A stretch of 64,000 nt of DNA. It comes from an uncultured Pirellulaceae bacterium (lineage in GTDB: Bacteria; Planctomycetota; Planctomycetia; Pirellulales; Pirellulaceae). The notes beneath the pieces were generated by a model that saw only the letters and a program-made list of their open reading frames with translations, did not search any database and had not been told where the DNA came from. The stretch spans positions 124,001-188,000 of the forward strand of contig CAJQPP010000031.1 in the NCBI GenBank assembly GCA_905480235.1, written 5' to 3'. The position numbers and the translations under genes are program-made. Numbering within the stretch: position 1 is the stretch's first letter; every line of letters begins with the position of its first letter. Below are positions 9,565-17,978 of this stretch, in pieces.

Positions 9565-11967
9565 CTAATCATCCCCATCGGAAAAGTCATTACCCTGATA
9601 CACACACCCCCACGTTTCAAAACGTTCCGGCGGTGGTGGCGTTGCGTTGAATTGAAAAAACTCGACTCGACGAGAAGTGGCGATACGGCAAGGATCGGCG
9701 GACATGGCTCGCCCCATAATGAAGTCACCGACTTCATCGAGCGTCAAATAAAACACGTCCTCCGAATTTCCAATGATCCCATCGCTGGCCCATTGAGCTC
9801 CCAAGCATTGCAGTGTTTTTCGCAAAAGATCGCAAACTCTCATTTTCGCGTTCACGCCGTCAGCCTGAACTTGTTGCCCTGCTGCTACCGCATTGATGCT
9901 GTGTTTGAAAATCCACTTCCGTGGCAGCAAACTGAAACCTAAACGCGGCAGCACTTGTTCCTCAAACTTGCGAATTGTCCGTCTTTGAACAGCCACTGTC
10001 TCGGCAATTTGGTGTTGAAACCGCCCTTCCTCCTGCAGTTCGCGTTGTAAAATTCTGTAAATCCAATCGGGATCGTCGCCAAAAGAAGGCTGCTCCAGCT
10101 TGTATCCAGCGACTCCCCAGTGCCCCCATCGCTGCAAGAACTGATTTACCAAAAGGTGGAACTCGCCAAAAGCTTCCCGCTGGCCCACTCGCTCCGCCAT
10201 GCCTGACGCATCGCCATGACCGACCGCCTGGCGTAGCTCCGGATTACCCTTGACCAATGAAGCCATTTGTTCCCAAAGGCTTGCCAGTTCATCCGGCGAG
10301 TCGAGCGTCATTTCACCATCCAGCTCGGCATCGGATTCACGGGTGTCGCCCGTAACCCAATATTCACCCATCCACTTCAACCCACTCAGATAAGTCGCTG
10401 TAACCAGTTGATTGGTAATCAGCGCCCGACCATGAGCCCCCATCACCTCCTCCATTTTTTCAAGATAATGCATCAGCTCGCGCGGCGTCGCAGCGGTAAA
10501 GTCCCAGCCCTCCGCTTCCTCGAAAAACGCCTCCCAACCTTGCTGGCTACGAGCCACCTTTGAACGACAGCGAAAATACTTCCACCCGGTCCCCAGTGCG
10601 AAGCGTAACCTTCCCAAAATCCTGCTGAGCCCCGTAGTCTTCTGTTTCGCTGGTTCGCTTTGAGCGCCCTGCTTAGTGAATGCCTCTAAACCAAAAATAG
10701 AGAGCATGACCGATGATGGAAATTTCGCACCCGCGAAATTCTGACACAATTGTTGGCAATCTTCGAGGTTAAGAAAGATGCGACCGCGAATCAGACCCAG
10801 CATGTTCTTGATCAAATGCCGTTGCCGCAAAATTGCCAACTCTTTTACACCCGCAATTTGCCCTAGTGAATGAGAGCCCGATAAAAACGCTTTTTGGTAC
10901 ATACTGAAGGTCATTGGACTGGTCACGCCGACACAGCCTTGTAGTGATTTTGTTAACCCCCACTCAATTCGATTCCCTGACGCAGGACCAACCTGTTTAT
11001 CCTGAGATAGCGTTTGTGATTGCAGGACAACCAAGCGACGTTGCTTATCAAAACAAAACTCAACACCCTGTGGACGATGGTAACTGCCTTCAATTTCCAA
11101 CGCCGTCAGTGCCACGACATTCAATTCGTCTTCGTTTAGCGTCGCCTTGCGTCGGTCACCAGATTCTACTTCAACTTCGCAATACTCTCTGTTTGAATCT
11201 GCCTCTCGCCGCAACTGCCATTTCTTTTCAGCGATATCCGGATGATACCCGCGTGTTTGTTTATCAAACGTAAAAGTATCGCAAGCGATATCCTGCGAAT
11301 CCGAACTGTTTCCAGCGCCCCATAAAGTACTCACCACCATCTCTCGCGGGCTACCGGTCTTGGGGTTGGAGGTATAGCAAACCCCCGAAATCAGTGGGTC
11401 CACCATATGTTGGATAATGACTGCCATGGCGATTCCGGACAAATCTAGCGACTGCTGATTTCGCTCGTTCAGCACCTGCTCATTGAATGCCGAGGCCCAT
11501 ACTCGTTTAGTATTCTGGATGGCATCCTCGATTCCTTCAACAAACAGGAAGCTCTCATGCCGGCCCGGTAATAGACCATTCTCTGTTGTTTGGCCCGCAA
11601 TGGATGAGCGAATGGCAAGCAACCCGGGCGCGCTGGAATCAAAACCAGCATTCAGTCGGGCAACCGCATCTCCAAAATCTTCCACTAACGCTGTGGGCCA
11701 CTCACAACTAGCAACGGCTTCGCGAAGATCTCTGCCACAGCGTTCTCGATTTTCACCCTCACTTGCTTCTACCGCTTCCAACAATTCGCAAACCATCGGG
11801 GAACGGTGCAAAACAAACTGAAATGCAGAGGCCGGCAAAACAAAGAAAGGCGGGACACAAAATCCCGACTCGGACAGACGTATTAAATTCTCGGCTTTGG
11901 CACCGGGCTGGAGAGGGAGCAGGCTTGCCGCGGCTTCGCTTTCAGGGTCGCAACCAAATACATGCAT
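9565..11967 (-). CDS. PEP/pyruvate-binding (PPDK N-terminal) protein lacking the phosphohistidine domain
   Basis: The N-terminal 300 residues match the ATP-grasp nucleotide-binding domain of PEP synthase and rifampin phosphotransferase: 'LAIRSSIAGQTTENGLLPG', 'AVIIQHMVDPLISGVCYTSNPKTG', 'STLWGAGNS' and 'GVEFCFDKQRRLVVLQSQ'. The middle 450 residues are helical and resemble the linker/substrate region of such enzymes. Family members then have a mobile domain with the catalytic His; here the chain ends soon after 'PPPPERFETWG', and the 150 bp before the next gene cannot encode that domain in any frame. The start at 11967 is chosen because the RRM gene terminator occupies 12038-12071; an in-frame codon at 12072 would fall on it. 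Function is therefore open: partial enzyme, split enzyme or decaying gene. Confidence 0.8.
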   Translation of the reverse strand: MHVFGCDPESEAAASLLPLQPGAKAENLIRLSESGFCVPPFFVLPASAFQFVLHRSPMVCELLEAVEASEGENRERCGRDLREAVASCEWPTALVEDFGDAVARLNAGFDSSAPGLLAIRSSIAGQTTENGLLPGRHESFLFVEGIEDAIQNTKRVWASAFNEQVLNERNQQSLDLSGIAMAVIIQHMVDPLISGVCYTSNPKTGSPREMVVSTLWGAGNSSDSQDIACDTFTFDKQTRGYHPDIAEKKWQLRREADSNREYCEVEVESGDRRKATLNEDELNVVALTALEIEGSYHRPQGVEFCFDKQRRLVVLQSQTLSQDKQVGPASGNRIEWGLTKSLQGCVGVTSPMTFSMYQKAFLSGSHSLGQIAGVKELAILRQRHLIKNMLGLIRGRIFLNLEDCQQLCQNFAGAKFPSSVMLSIFGLEAFTKQGAQSEPAKQKTTGLSRILGRLRFALGTGWKYFRCRSKVARSQQGWEAFFEEAEGWDFTAATPRELMHYLEKMEEVMGAHGRALITNQLVTATYLSGLKWMGEYWVTGDTRESDAELDGEMTLDSPDELASLWEQMASLVKGNPELRQAVGHGDASGMAERVGQREAFGEFHLLVNQFLQRWGHWGVAGYKLEQPSFGDDPDWIYRILQRELQEEGRFQHQIAETVAVQRRTIRKFEEQVLPRLGFSLLPRKWIFKHSINAVAAGQQVQADGVNAKMRVCDLLRKTLQCLGAQWASDGIIGNSEDVFYLTLDEVGDFIMGRAMSADPCRIATSRRVEFFQFNATPPPPERFETWGCVYQGNDFSDGDD

Positions 11968-12037
11968 GATTGAATTTACCGGATTAAAACCAACACCTGT
12001 TATGGATGGTCGGTCTTCTGTCTCACGTCCGTCAAAA

Positions 12038-12071
12038 CAAAAAAAATGCCGAGGTGAAAAACGCCTCGGCA
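12038..12071 (-). terminator. Rho-independent terminator of RRM gene
   Basis: Read on the minus strand: TGCCGAGG, a 9-base loop and CCTCGGCA (pairing 12064-12071 with 12047-12054), then eight or more T residues (12038-12046). It lies 28 bp after the RRM stop codon. Confidence 0.88.
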
Positions 12072-12098
12072 AATTGATCTCAAATTGGCGTCGTTATA

Positions 12099-12368
12099 CT
12101 AGTAACGACGAGCACCGCGATCCTGCTTAGGACGCGCTTCGTTGACTGTGATCTTTCTGTCGTTGATCGGTGCGAGATTTAACCCTTCAATAGCCTTCCG
12201 TGCTTCATCGTCGTTATTCATTTCGACAAAAGCAAATCCTCGCGAACGTCCAGTTTCGCGATCCTGGATGATGTTAACCTTGTCAACCGAACCGTACTCT
12301 TCAAAGGCTGACCGCAATTCCGACTCGGTAACGCTAAACGCAAGATTACCAACATAAATATTCGTCAT
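12099..12368 (-). CDS. RRM-type RNA-binding protein
   Basis: Small 89-residue protein made of one RNA recognition motif: RNP2 'IYVGNL' at residues 4-9 and RNP1 'RGFAFVEM' near 44-51, with the intervening 'LRSAFEEYGSVDKVNII' helix. It ends in a short basic tail (ARPKQDRGARRY). The ATG at 12368 is preceded by GAGG at 8 bp. Bacterial single-RRM proteins of this type (cyanobacterial Rbp-like) bind single-stranded RNA and are often cold-induced; here regulation is not visible beyond a 239-bp upstream region and a dedicated terminator. It is transcribed as a single gene. Confidence 0.93.
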   Translation of the reverse strand: MTNIYVGNLAFSVTESELRSAFEEYGSVDKVNIIQDRETGRSRGFAFVEMNNDDEARKAIEGLNLAPINDRKITVNEARPKQDRGARRY

Positions 12369-12607
12369 CAAAAAAACCTCAAACTGCCCCACCCGGCGAT
12401 TTGCCCAATAACAGACTTCAGAAACGGATAACACAACCGTCGATGCAAGCCTGAACAACGTGGAGCTGGACGGACATAGCATGACGGTCCTAGGAACATG
12501 AGTCAACGTACTGTTTTATTTTTTCGTATATTCTCCATTATATAAATGCAGTAATTCACCTGAGGAATCCTGCTTAAACCTGCAATCCCCTCGCTTTTAA
12601 AAAGCTA

Positions 12608-12991
12608 ATGGCAAGATATTCCGTCTTAAAACACTGCCTACCCTCAAATAGTCCGCGAAATGACCATCTCGACCTGCTTATTGAGTGCGATGACGTCTTG
12701 GCAACTTGGGAGATTCAACATTGGCCTCCATTGCCTTGCCAAGCCGCGACTCGCTTGCCCGATCACCGATTGCTCTACCTGGACTACGAAGGCCCAGTCA
12801 ATGGGCGGGGAAATGTGACCCAAGTTTGCACTGGCACATTTGAAACTCATACCCAAGAGCCCAACGCATGGGCCCTAAAAATGAAAGGCAGGACATTCCA
12901 CGGGGTCATTCATTTAAGACGCGAATCCGGTGATGTCCCACCAAGCCGCTGGGTACTTTCGGCGGAATCGCTCCCTTCAGAAACCGATTGA
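12608..12991 (+). CDS. Stand-alone LigD N-terminal (3'-phosphoesterase)-like protein
   Basis: 127 residues matching the DNA polymerase LigD N-terminal domain family. 'YSVLKH' and 'HLDLLIECDDVLATWEI' correspond to the KH and HYDFRLE...GVLxSW segments, and 'DHRLLYLDYEGPV' to DHPLxYxxFEG. The catalytic-type His/Asp residues of PE domains are largely kept, but the Arg of HYDFRLE is Leu here, as I recall for the short planctomycete relatives (HWDLML type). PE domains trim 3'-phosphates or ribonucleotides during end joining; activity here is uncertain. No ligase, primase-polymerase or Ku gene lies nearby. The start lacks a visible ribosome binding site. The last 82 bp overlap the convergent gene. 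Confidence 0.8.
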   Translation: MARYSVLKHCLPSNSPRNDHLDLLIECDDVLATWEIQHWPPLPCQAATRLPDHRLLYLDYEGPVNGRGNVTQVCTGTFETHTQEPNAWALKMKGRTFHGVIHLRRESGDVPPSRWVLSAESLPSETD

Positions 12992-13671
12992 AAGGTCTCT
13001 TGCACCGTGCGTCCCGCAATGCCAATTAACTGCTCCGTTAATTGGACGCCATCCAAAATGATGCGTGACCCGCGGGAGTTTCCGAAGGAGCGTGGCAATG
13101 TGATCAAGGCGACCGGGTCCCGCTCCAACTCGGTCCATTCGACGATGATATCTCGATTTCGCAAAGATACTTCCAGCCGTTCCGCCCACCACGAAATCGG
13201 CACCGGGAAAAAACCGGAGTGCACCGTATTTATTCGCAGAGCAATCTGGTTCTCGATTTCCGTCGCAAATACGTCACCTCGTATCTCAATGATGCCATCA
13301 AAAACTAACGAGTCGTAACGAAAAGCAATCCGTATGTCATTTTCGGTGATGGCTACGCGGGGCTCAATAATGGAATCCGGCAACGCATCCGGAAACTTCT
13401 CCATCAAGTCAGACGCTAACCAACCGTTAATTTGGGCTGACGTCCAAACAACAGACCACGGACCGTCGGCTTGAATTTGGTTGCTCAACCCCGCTAGGTG
13501 GCGTTCAAAAAGGCAGCCTTCGATTTCATTTTGAGCACTCGAAACCTGCAAGGCTTGTTGATAAAAATCGGGCGCTGAATTCGCCGAGTAAAAGACAGCA
13601 GCGAAAAGGCCAAAAACCAGAACAGCGCCGCCGCTCAAACCAGCAATCAATCGGGTTGGAATTTTCTTCAT
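12910..13671 (-). CDS. Single-pass membrane protein of unknown function
   Basis: 253 residues: a short cytosolic N-terminus (KKIPTR), one membrane helix at about 8-29 ('LIAGLSGGAVLVFGLFAAVFY'), then an extracytoplasmic domain. The soluble part has 'WSVVWTSAQINGWLASDL' followed by alternating beta-strand pattern ('ITENDIRIAFRYDSLVFDGIIEIRGDVF'), a layout resembling YpmS/DUF2140-type lipid-binding-like proteins; this is a pattern impression only. The C-terminal 30 residues are Ser/Thr-rich and poorly structured, and their coding region overlaps the end of the LigD-like gene on the other strand. Confidence 0.7.
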   Translation of the reverse strand: MKKIPTRLIAGLSGGAVLVFGLFAAVFYSANSAPDFYQQALQVSSAQNEIEGCLFERHLAGLSNQIQADGPWSVVWTSAQINGWLASDLMEKFPDALPDSIIEPRVAITENDIRIAFRYDSLVFDGIIEIRGDVFATEIENQIALRINTVHSGFFPVPISWWAERLEVSLRNRDIIVEWTELERDPVALITLPRSFGNSRGSRIILDGVQLTEQLIGIAGRTVQETFQSVSEGSDSAESTQRLGGTSPDSRLK

Positions 13672-13807
13672 CCGCCGTCTCTCATATTTCGACGAGTCAT
13701 TTACACCTTTAGACTAGTGCAAACGGCGATTCCTCACAATTTCGATAAGCATGGTAGCAGGCACCGAGTAGCCCCCGCTGGCAAATCATTTTCGAGAGCT
13801 AGCTGAA

Positions 13808-15205
13808 TCAATTTTGGTGGAGCCATTCCATGGCAAGCTGTTTTATTTTTTGCGGATCTTCCGCCACGACATGAGGCGTGAATTGAATTCGGAAATGTAA
13901 CGTGGGGGATTTTCCTACCGCAGGCTGTAAATTCAACAGAGCAGGGACCAACCAAGCATAAGGCAAATGGGTGACCGTACCGGAATGATTCGAAAGATCA
14001 AACGAGGCTCGACAAGTCATGGTATTTTCGATCGTGGGTCCGACGATCTGTGTTCCGGGCCGTGTTTTCAACATCGCCAATAGAGCCAAAACGGGTCCGG
14101 ATACGGGTTTAAGTGGAGACAGCACTACGATTTGCATACCGGAAAATGCTGAATCGGCCCTGGTCATTAATTCTTGCGTCGGACCCGCTGGAAATTTCAA
14201 GCTGCCGAACTTCCCCTCCTCACACAATACGTCGGCCATTAAATGCAATTGATGCAAGTCGCCATCGGTGAGACTTTGCATGTCCAAAACAATACGCTGG
14301 AGACCCTGATCGACCACTTCCCCTGCCGCACCCCTCAACTCTCTTGCCGTACTGCCGACCACCTTGTCAATTTTCAAAAAAGCATGGCGAGCGTCTTTAT
14401 CTTCAACAAACAGCCATGCCCCATCGTCACGTTGTCGCACCCCGGCCACGCTGGGACTAGGGACGATCGTACGCACCATATCCACGGTTCGGGGCTCGGA
14501 TCCGTCGAGATTTTGAACAACCACATTGACCTGCGAACCCTCTGGTCCTCGCGCCTTATCTACCGCTTGCCCTAGGTTAAACCCTGCCATCGATTGACCA
14601 TCAATCTCAAGGATACAATCGCCAGGTCTCAATCCTGCTTGACGAGCGGCACCGCCAGGAAAGGTATTGAGGATGGTCGTTTTTCCATCATGCCATCTAA
14701 CCGTAATGCCAATGCCGACATATTGGTTTTCAGCCAGTTGTTTCTGAACTCGCTGTTGTTTAGCCGTTATAAAACCCGCACGCGGAACTATTTGCTCAAC
14801 TACCGTTTGGCAAATCAAATCGCGAAGACTCTCCTCACCCTCGGTCTTCCAATCAGCCAAACCTGCTTGGTCCCATACCTTAGTTAACCAATTTTTCAAT
14901 TCTGAGTCGGTTGCCAGGCCTGAAACTTCTTCGTGAAGGTTGCCCGGTGGTTCTTTAGATTGAACACTGAAAAATGCTCTGGCGACCTCAAGCATAAATT
15001 GTTGTTTGGTAACCGGTCGCAGTGAGTTGCCGGCCAGCGTGGAATACAACTCACTCGTTTGTTGCCATACTCGCTCAGTGTTGTCCTTGGTTTGCAGGGT
15101 CGAGGGCGTCTCAACAACCTGCCCAGTGGCATCGATATTGCATAACCCTGCGAACATGAAAACAGAACCGCACGCCAGCAAATTAACGAAATTTTTCCAG
15201 CTCAT
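13808..15205 (-). CDS. Secreted PDZ/S41 (C-terminal processing protease)-like protein, probably inactive
   Basis: 466 residues from ATG 15205, with GAAGGGTAGAG just upstream. The signal peptide is at about 5-27, followed by an N-terminal helical region. A PDZ domain covers about 165-245 ('YVGIGITVRWHDGKTTILNTFPGGAARQAGLRPGDCILEIDG', in parts). The C-terminal half follows the S41 tail-specific protease fold ('FLKIDKVVGSTARELRGA', 'GLQRIVLDMQSLTDG'). Where active enzymes have the GSASASE segment with the catalytic Ser, this protein has 'SPLKPVSGP', and the later Lys-containing VGExTFGKG motif reads 'VGPTIENTMT'. I infer loss of Ser/Lys catalysis and a PDZ-based binding role. A single-gene transcript is likely. 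Confidence 0.78.
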   Translation of the reverse strand: MSWKNFVNLLACGSVFMFAGLCNIDATGQVVETPSTLQTKDNTERVWQQTSELYSTLAGNSLRPVTKQQFMLEVARAFFSVQSKEPPGNLHEEVSGLATDSELKNWLTKVWDQAGLADWKTEGEESLRDLICQTVVEQIVPRAGFITAKQQRVQKQLAENQYVGIGITVRWHDGKTTILNTFPGGAARQAGLRPGDCILEIDGQSMAGFNLGQAVDKARGPEGSQVNVVVQNLDGSEPRTVDMVRTIVPSPSVAGVRQRDDGAWLFVEDKDARHAFLKIDKVVGSTARELRGAAGEVVDQGLQRIVLDMQSLTDGDLHQLHLMADVLCEEGKFGSLKFPAGPTQELMTRADSAFSGMQIVVLSPLKPVSGPVLALLAMLKTRPGTQIVGPTIENTMTCRASFDLSNHSGTVTHLPYAWLVPALLNLQPAVGKSPTLHFRIQFTPHVVAEDPQKIKQLAMEWLHQN

Positions 15206-15509
15206 AACTCTACCCTTCTGATCGGCCGACTGGGGTGCGGACCAAGCGGCAAAAACTGCTTCAACGGTATCTTTAGTTTTGATTGGTAACGGACCCGAAC
15301 CTAGAACCGCTTTCCTCAATCTTGATTCAAGATACCGTATTCCCAGTAAATTTCACCAATCCGCTTTGATGCAAAAATGACAAAACTCGGTTAATGTGAT
15401 CCAAATGACAACCGAGAACTATTGCTGGAATGGGTTGTCTGAACCAGAATAGAATTTCCCACAGCGCAGTGCTGGTGAGACGCCAACATCCCGTAGAGAA
15501 ATCAAGCAC
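15206..15509. other. Divergent intergenic region
   Basis: 304 bp between the PDZ/S41-like gene (minus) and the 44-residue lipoprotein (plus). It must hold promoters for both. I see no convincing sigma-70 hexamer pair or RNA structure. Confidence 0.3.
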
Positions 15510-15644
15510 ATGATTCGTATCGTTTTAGCAGGCCTGTTACTCGTTACCGTCGTATGCGCTGCAGGCTGCGGAACAGCCACTTATGACGAGCGATTCCAAC
15601 AACGTGGAAACGAATTAAAGTCGCTGGATACCTACGAAAACTAG
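15510..15644 (+). CDS. 44-residue predicted lipoprotein
   Basis: A short frame, MIRIVLAGLLLVT..., with a compact lipoprotein signal: basic residue at position 3, hydrophobic core 4-18, and the lipobox AAGC with the acylated Cys at 20. The mature part is only 25 residues and charged (YDERFQQRGNELKSLD). A rho-independent terminator 50 bp downstream supports a real transcription unit. It belongs to the class of tiny entericidin-like or planctomycete lipoproteins by size only; no family is claimed. The ribosome binding site is weak (GAGA 12-15 bp upstream). Confidence 0.6.
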   Translation: MIRIVLAGLLLVTVVCAAGCGTATYDERFQQRGNELKSLDTYEN

Positions 15645-16081
15645 GGCAGGGGAGTTCGCGCGATTCCCGCCTATCGCACCTCTCTGCTCTCTCAGGCCCA
15701 CACCCCCTGGGCTTTCTTTTGAGTACCACGGCGTTTCACTGACAATTGGTTGTGGTTGCTATTTTGGCACTGTTGCAAAATGGCGTTGGGATAAGGGTGC
15801 AGATCGGTGCCGTTCGAAGTTTCCCTAAATGGCTTGGTAATCCGTTATTCTCGCTCACTCCACCGCTACTGAGTCATCCTTGCCCCACCTCATGTTCTGC
15901 CCATTTTGCCCAGAGATAATGCGGGCTGAATTGGCCGTTTCCCTCCCTTAATTGTCTAGCAAGGACAGACCCTCGTTCTTACAATGAGGTAGGCAAATCA
16001 ACGGCCTAAAGAAATTTCACAATCCATCGTCGGTCGCGTCCGTTATCTCAGCGACCTTTGTGTCCAATAAGAGGGACCTTA
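15645..16081. other. Intergenic region with terminator, otherwise empty
   Basis: 437 bp between two lipoprotein genes. Apart from the terminator at 15696-15720 I see no gene or RNA structure. The AGAGGG just before 16082 belongs to the next gene. Confidence 0.3.
15696..15720 (+). terminator. Rho-independent terminator of the 44-aa lipoprotein
   Basis: GCCCA (15696-15700), C-rich 7-base loop, TGGGC (15708-15712), then TTTCTTTT. Confidence 0.75.
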
Positions 16082-17896
16082 ATGCGTAATTATTTCATTC
16101 TAATCATCGCCTTGGCACTGCTAACGACCTACGGTTGCAGCAGCAAAAGCACCCCAACTAAAACCGCAAGTAATGCCGGTAACAGCGAGGCTGGAAATTC
16201 CGGCCGCAGCATGGCACCCGGAATCGTCGGTGGCGGCCCAACGGATGCAACCGCCAAAAAAGGAGATGAAGAAAAAGAGGCCGCCGGAGATTCCAAAGGC
16301 GCTGATAAAGATCCCCCTGCGGACGACGAAGAAAAAGCCGACGATGAAGAGGCGGAAAAGGCTGCTGAAACGAAAGCCAAGAAACGCACCCGTAGAAGGG
16401 GAAATGTGCCCGGCCAAAAAAGGGACATCAGCAGACCGATGATGAGCGGTGGTGGAGCTCAAGCACCTGAACAACCTGCTGGTAACAATGAAAATTCTGA
16501 CGGAGCAAGCCAGGACAGCGACTCCGAAGAAGAGCCCAAAGAAGAGGAACCGGAAGAACGTGTCGTCACACTTTACGACCGCGCTGTAAAAGCATTCTCT
16601 AACGAACACGAGACCGAAGCCTTCCAGTTTCTCTACGCTTATTACCTGACCGACGAGAACGCATTTAAAGAACACCCGCTAGGCTGGTTCGATGGAGTTA
16701 AGGAGCCCCGAATCGCTTTGCGTTGGGGCATTGGGATCAGCTACAGCGACGGCGGTTATGAAGGTAAGCCCCCTGTGATAGGAGAGGCCGTCGCTGAAAA
16801 CAGCAGCGGTGGCAACAATCGAAATTTTGGGGGGCCCGGAGGCGGTGATTTAGGCGGCGGCGGTGGCGGTGGCGGTATGACAGTGCCTGGAAACTCAAAA
16901 CGTGGCAGAATCCCAGGGCAACGACGAAGCCAACGCAACACTGGAGGACAGGGTGGTAACGATCGCTCCGAACCCGAACGTTCACCAATAGAGACTCTCG
17001 ATTACTACACCGGTGAGTACGGTGATCAATTCGTAAAACGATACGAAATGCGTCGCTCACGTGAATACTACGGATCGATCATGCAAGCCATTGCTGAAAG
17101 CGTAGAGAACGGGATCGACCCGGAGGAGGAAGAAGACGATTCCGCCAGCCAACGGGGACAGCTTCCTGGCGGTGGCGATTTTGGCAGTATGGGTGGTGCT
17201 GGAAATCCCGCCCAAAACAGTCGTCGCTCCCGACGGAATCGCAACGCATCCGATGATAGTGGTTATGAGGCAAATCCCACATCGCTGGCCCCAGGGTTGA
17301 TGATGGTAGGGGTAGGTAACAAGAACCAGTTGCTCAACAACGCACGTAACTTGAATCTGGATTTGCTCGTGGTATTCGAGGTCAAAGTCAAACACACGGA
17401 GAGACGTAACGGTGACAGCTCCACGAAATCCAACACTCGGATGGTCCTGTACTCAGTAAAATCCGGTGAGTCGCTCGACACTGGCTCTAAGTCACTTAGC
17501 AATTTAGCGGTTGCATCGGCGCGAGAGAAAGGCCGAGATGATCCAGTTGAACAGGAACTGGACAAAGTATTTGCGGAAATGGCGGATAAGGAATACAAGT
17601 CGAAAGAATTACCATCCAGCCTCGATTCCGATATCGCCAATAAGCGTTATCAATACTTGTTGAAAAAGGAATATGTGAATCCACTTCCCATCTTGATTGA
17701 AATCAAATTCTATCAAGACTCCGGGTTGATTACGAAAAACGACTACATGGCCGCATGCGAGCAATTATTGGGCGATGTAGAAGCTCAAGATTTGATCGAT
17801 GGCGATCTTAAGCAACAAGAGCGTGCTTTGGAAAAGTACCTGCCGGGCAAATTCGAGGTCGATCTCGAAGCCTCAGAAGAAGAAAGCTTCCGCTAG
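16082..17896 (+). CDS. Large low-complexity lipoprotein of unknown function
   Basis: 604 residues from ATG 16082, preceded by AGAGGG. The lipoprotein signal 'IIALALLTTYGC' places the acylated Cys near residue 19. Residues 20-160 are extremely charged (Asp/Glu/Lys/Ala runs, then Arg-rich 'KKRTRRRG' and 'NVPGQKR'). Three structured stretches follow, separated by Gly/Asn/Arg-rich linkers: 'RAVKAFSNEHETEAFQFLYAYYL', 'LDYYTGEYGDQFVKRYEMRRSREYYG', and a C-terminal domain with 'NLDLLVVFEVKVKH', 'RMVLYSVKSGESL' and a long helical end. The C-terminal domain resembles an alpha/beta stress-like domain but I recognise no family. Envelope location is firm; function is not. A perfect terminator follows. 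Confidence 0.85.
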   Translation: MRNYFILIIALALLTTYGCSSKSTPTKTASNAGNSEAGNSGRSMAPGIVGGGPTDATAKKGDEEKEAAGDSKGADKDPPADDEEKADDEEAEKAAETKAKKRTRRRGNVPGQKRDISRPMMSGGGAQAPEQPAGNNENSDGASQDSDSEEEPKEEEPEERVVTLYDRAVKAFSNEHETEAFQFLYAYYLTDENAFKEHPLGWFDGVKEPRIALRWGIGISYSDGGYEGKPPVIGEAVAENSSGGNNRNFGGPGGGDLGGGGGGGGMTVPGNSKRGRIPGQRRSQRNTGGQGGNDRSEPERSPIETLDYYTGEYGDQFVKRYEMRRSREYYGSIMQAIAESVENGIDPEEEEDDSASQRGQLPGGGDFGSMGGAGNPAQNSRRSRRNRNASDDSGYEANPTSLAPGLMMVGVGNKNQLLNNARNLNLDLLVVFEVKVKHTERRNGDSSTKSNTRMVLYSVKSGESLDTGSKSLSNLAVASAREKGRDDPVEQELDKVFAEMADKEYKSKELPSSLDSDIANKRYQYLLKKEYVNPLPILIEIKFYQDSGLITKNDYMAACEQLLGDVEAQDLIDGDLKQQERALEKYLPGKFEVDLEASEEESFR

Positions 17897-17924
17897 ACTG
17901 CGGATTGCCAAGCTCACCCATCCA

Positions 17925-17960
17925 CTCGCGAACTCTGGCATTGAGTTCGCGAGTTTTTTT
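17925..17960 (+). terminator. Rho-independent terminator of the large lipoprotein gene
   Basis: Perfect 11-bp stem CTCGCGAACTC (17925-17935) / GAGTTCGCGAG (17943-17953), 7-base loop, then seven T residues. Confidence 0.92.
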
Positions 17961-17978
17961 ATGCCGCCATGCTAACGA

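Noticed and set aside
9519-9737. Overlapping minus-strand frame at the end of the PEP-synthase-like gene, tested for a frameshifted phosphohistidine domain
   Set aside because: Its translation holds no SPGxxxG or His motif and is too short for the missing domain.
16129-17060. Several long minus-strand frames opposite the large lipoprotein
   Set aside because: They mirror the low-complexity coding sequence (Ser/Pro/Phe-rich complement of Glu/Gly/Lys codons) and have no start context.
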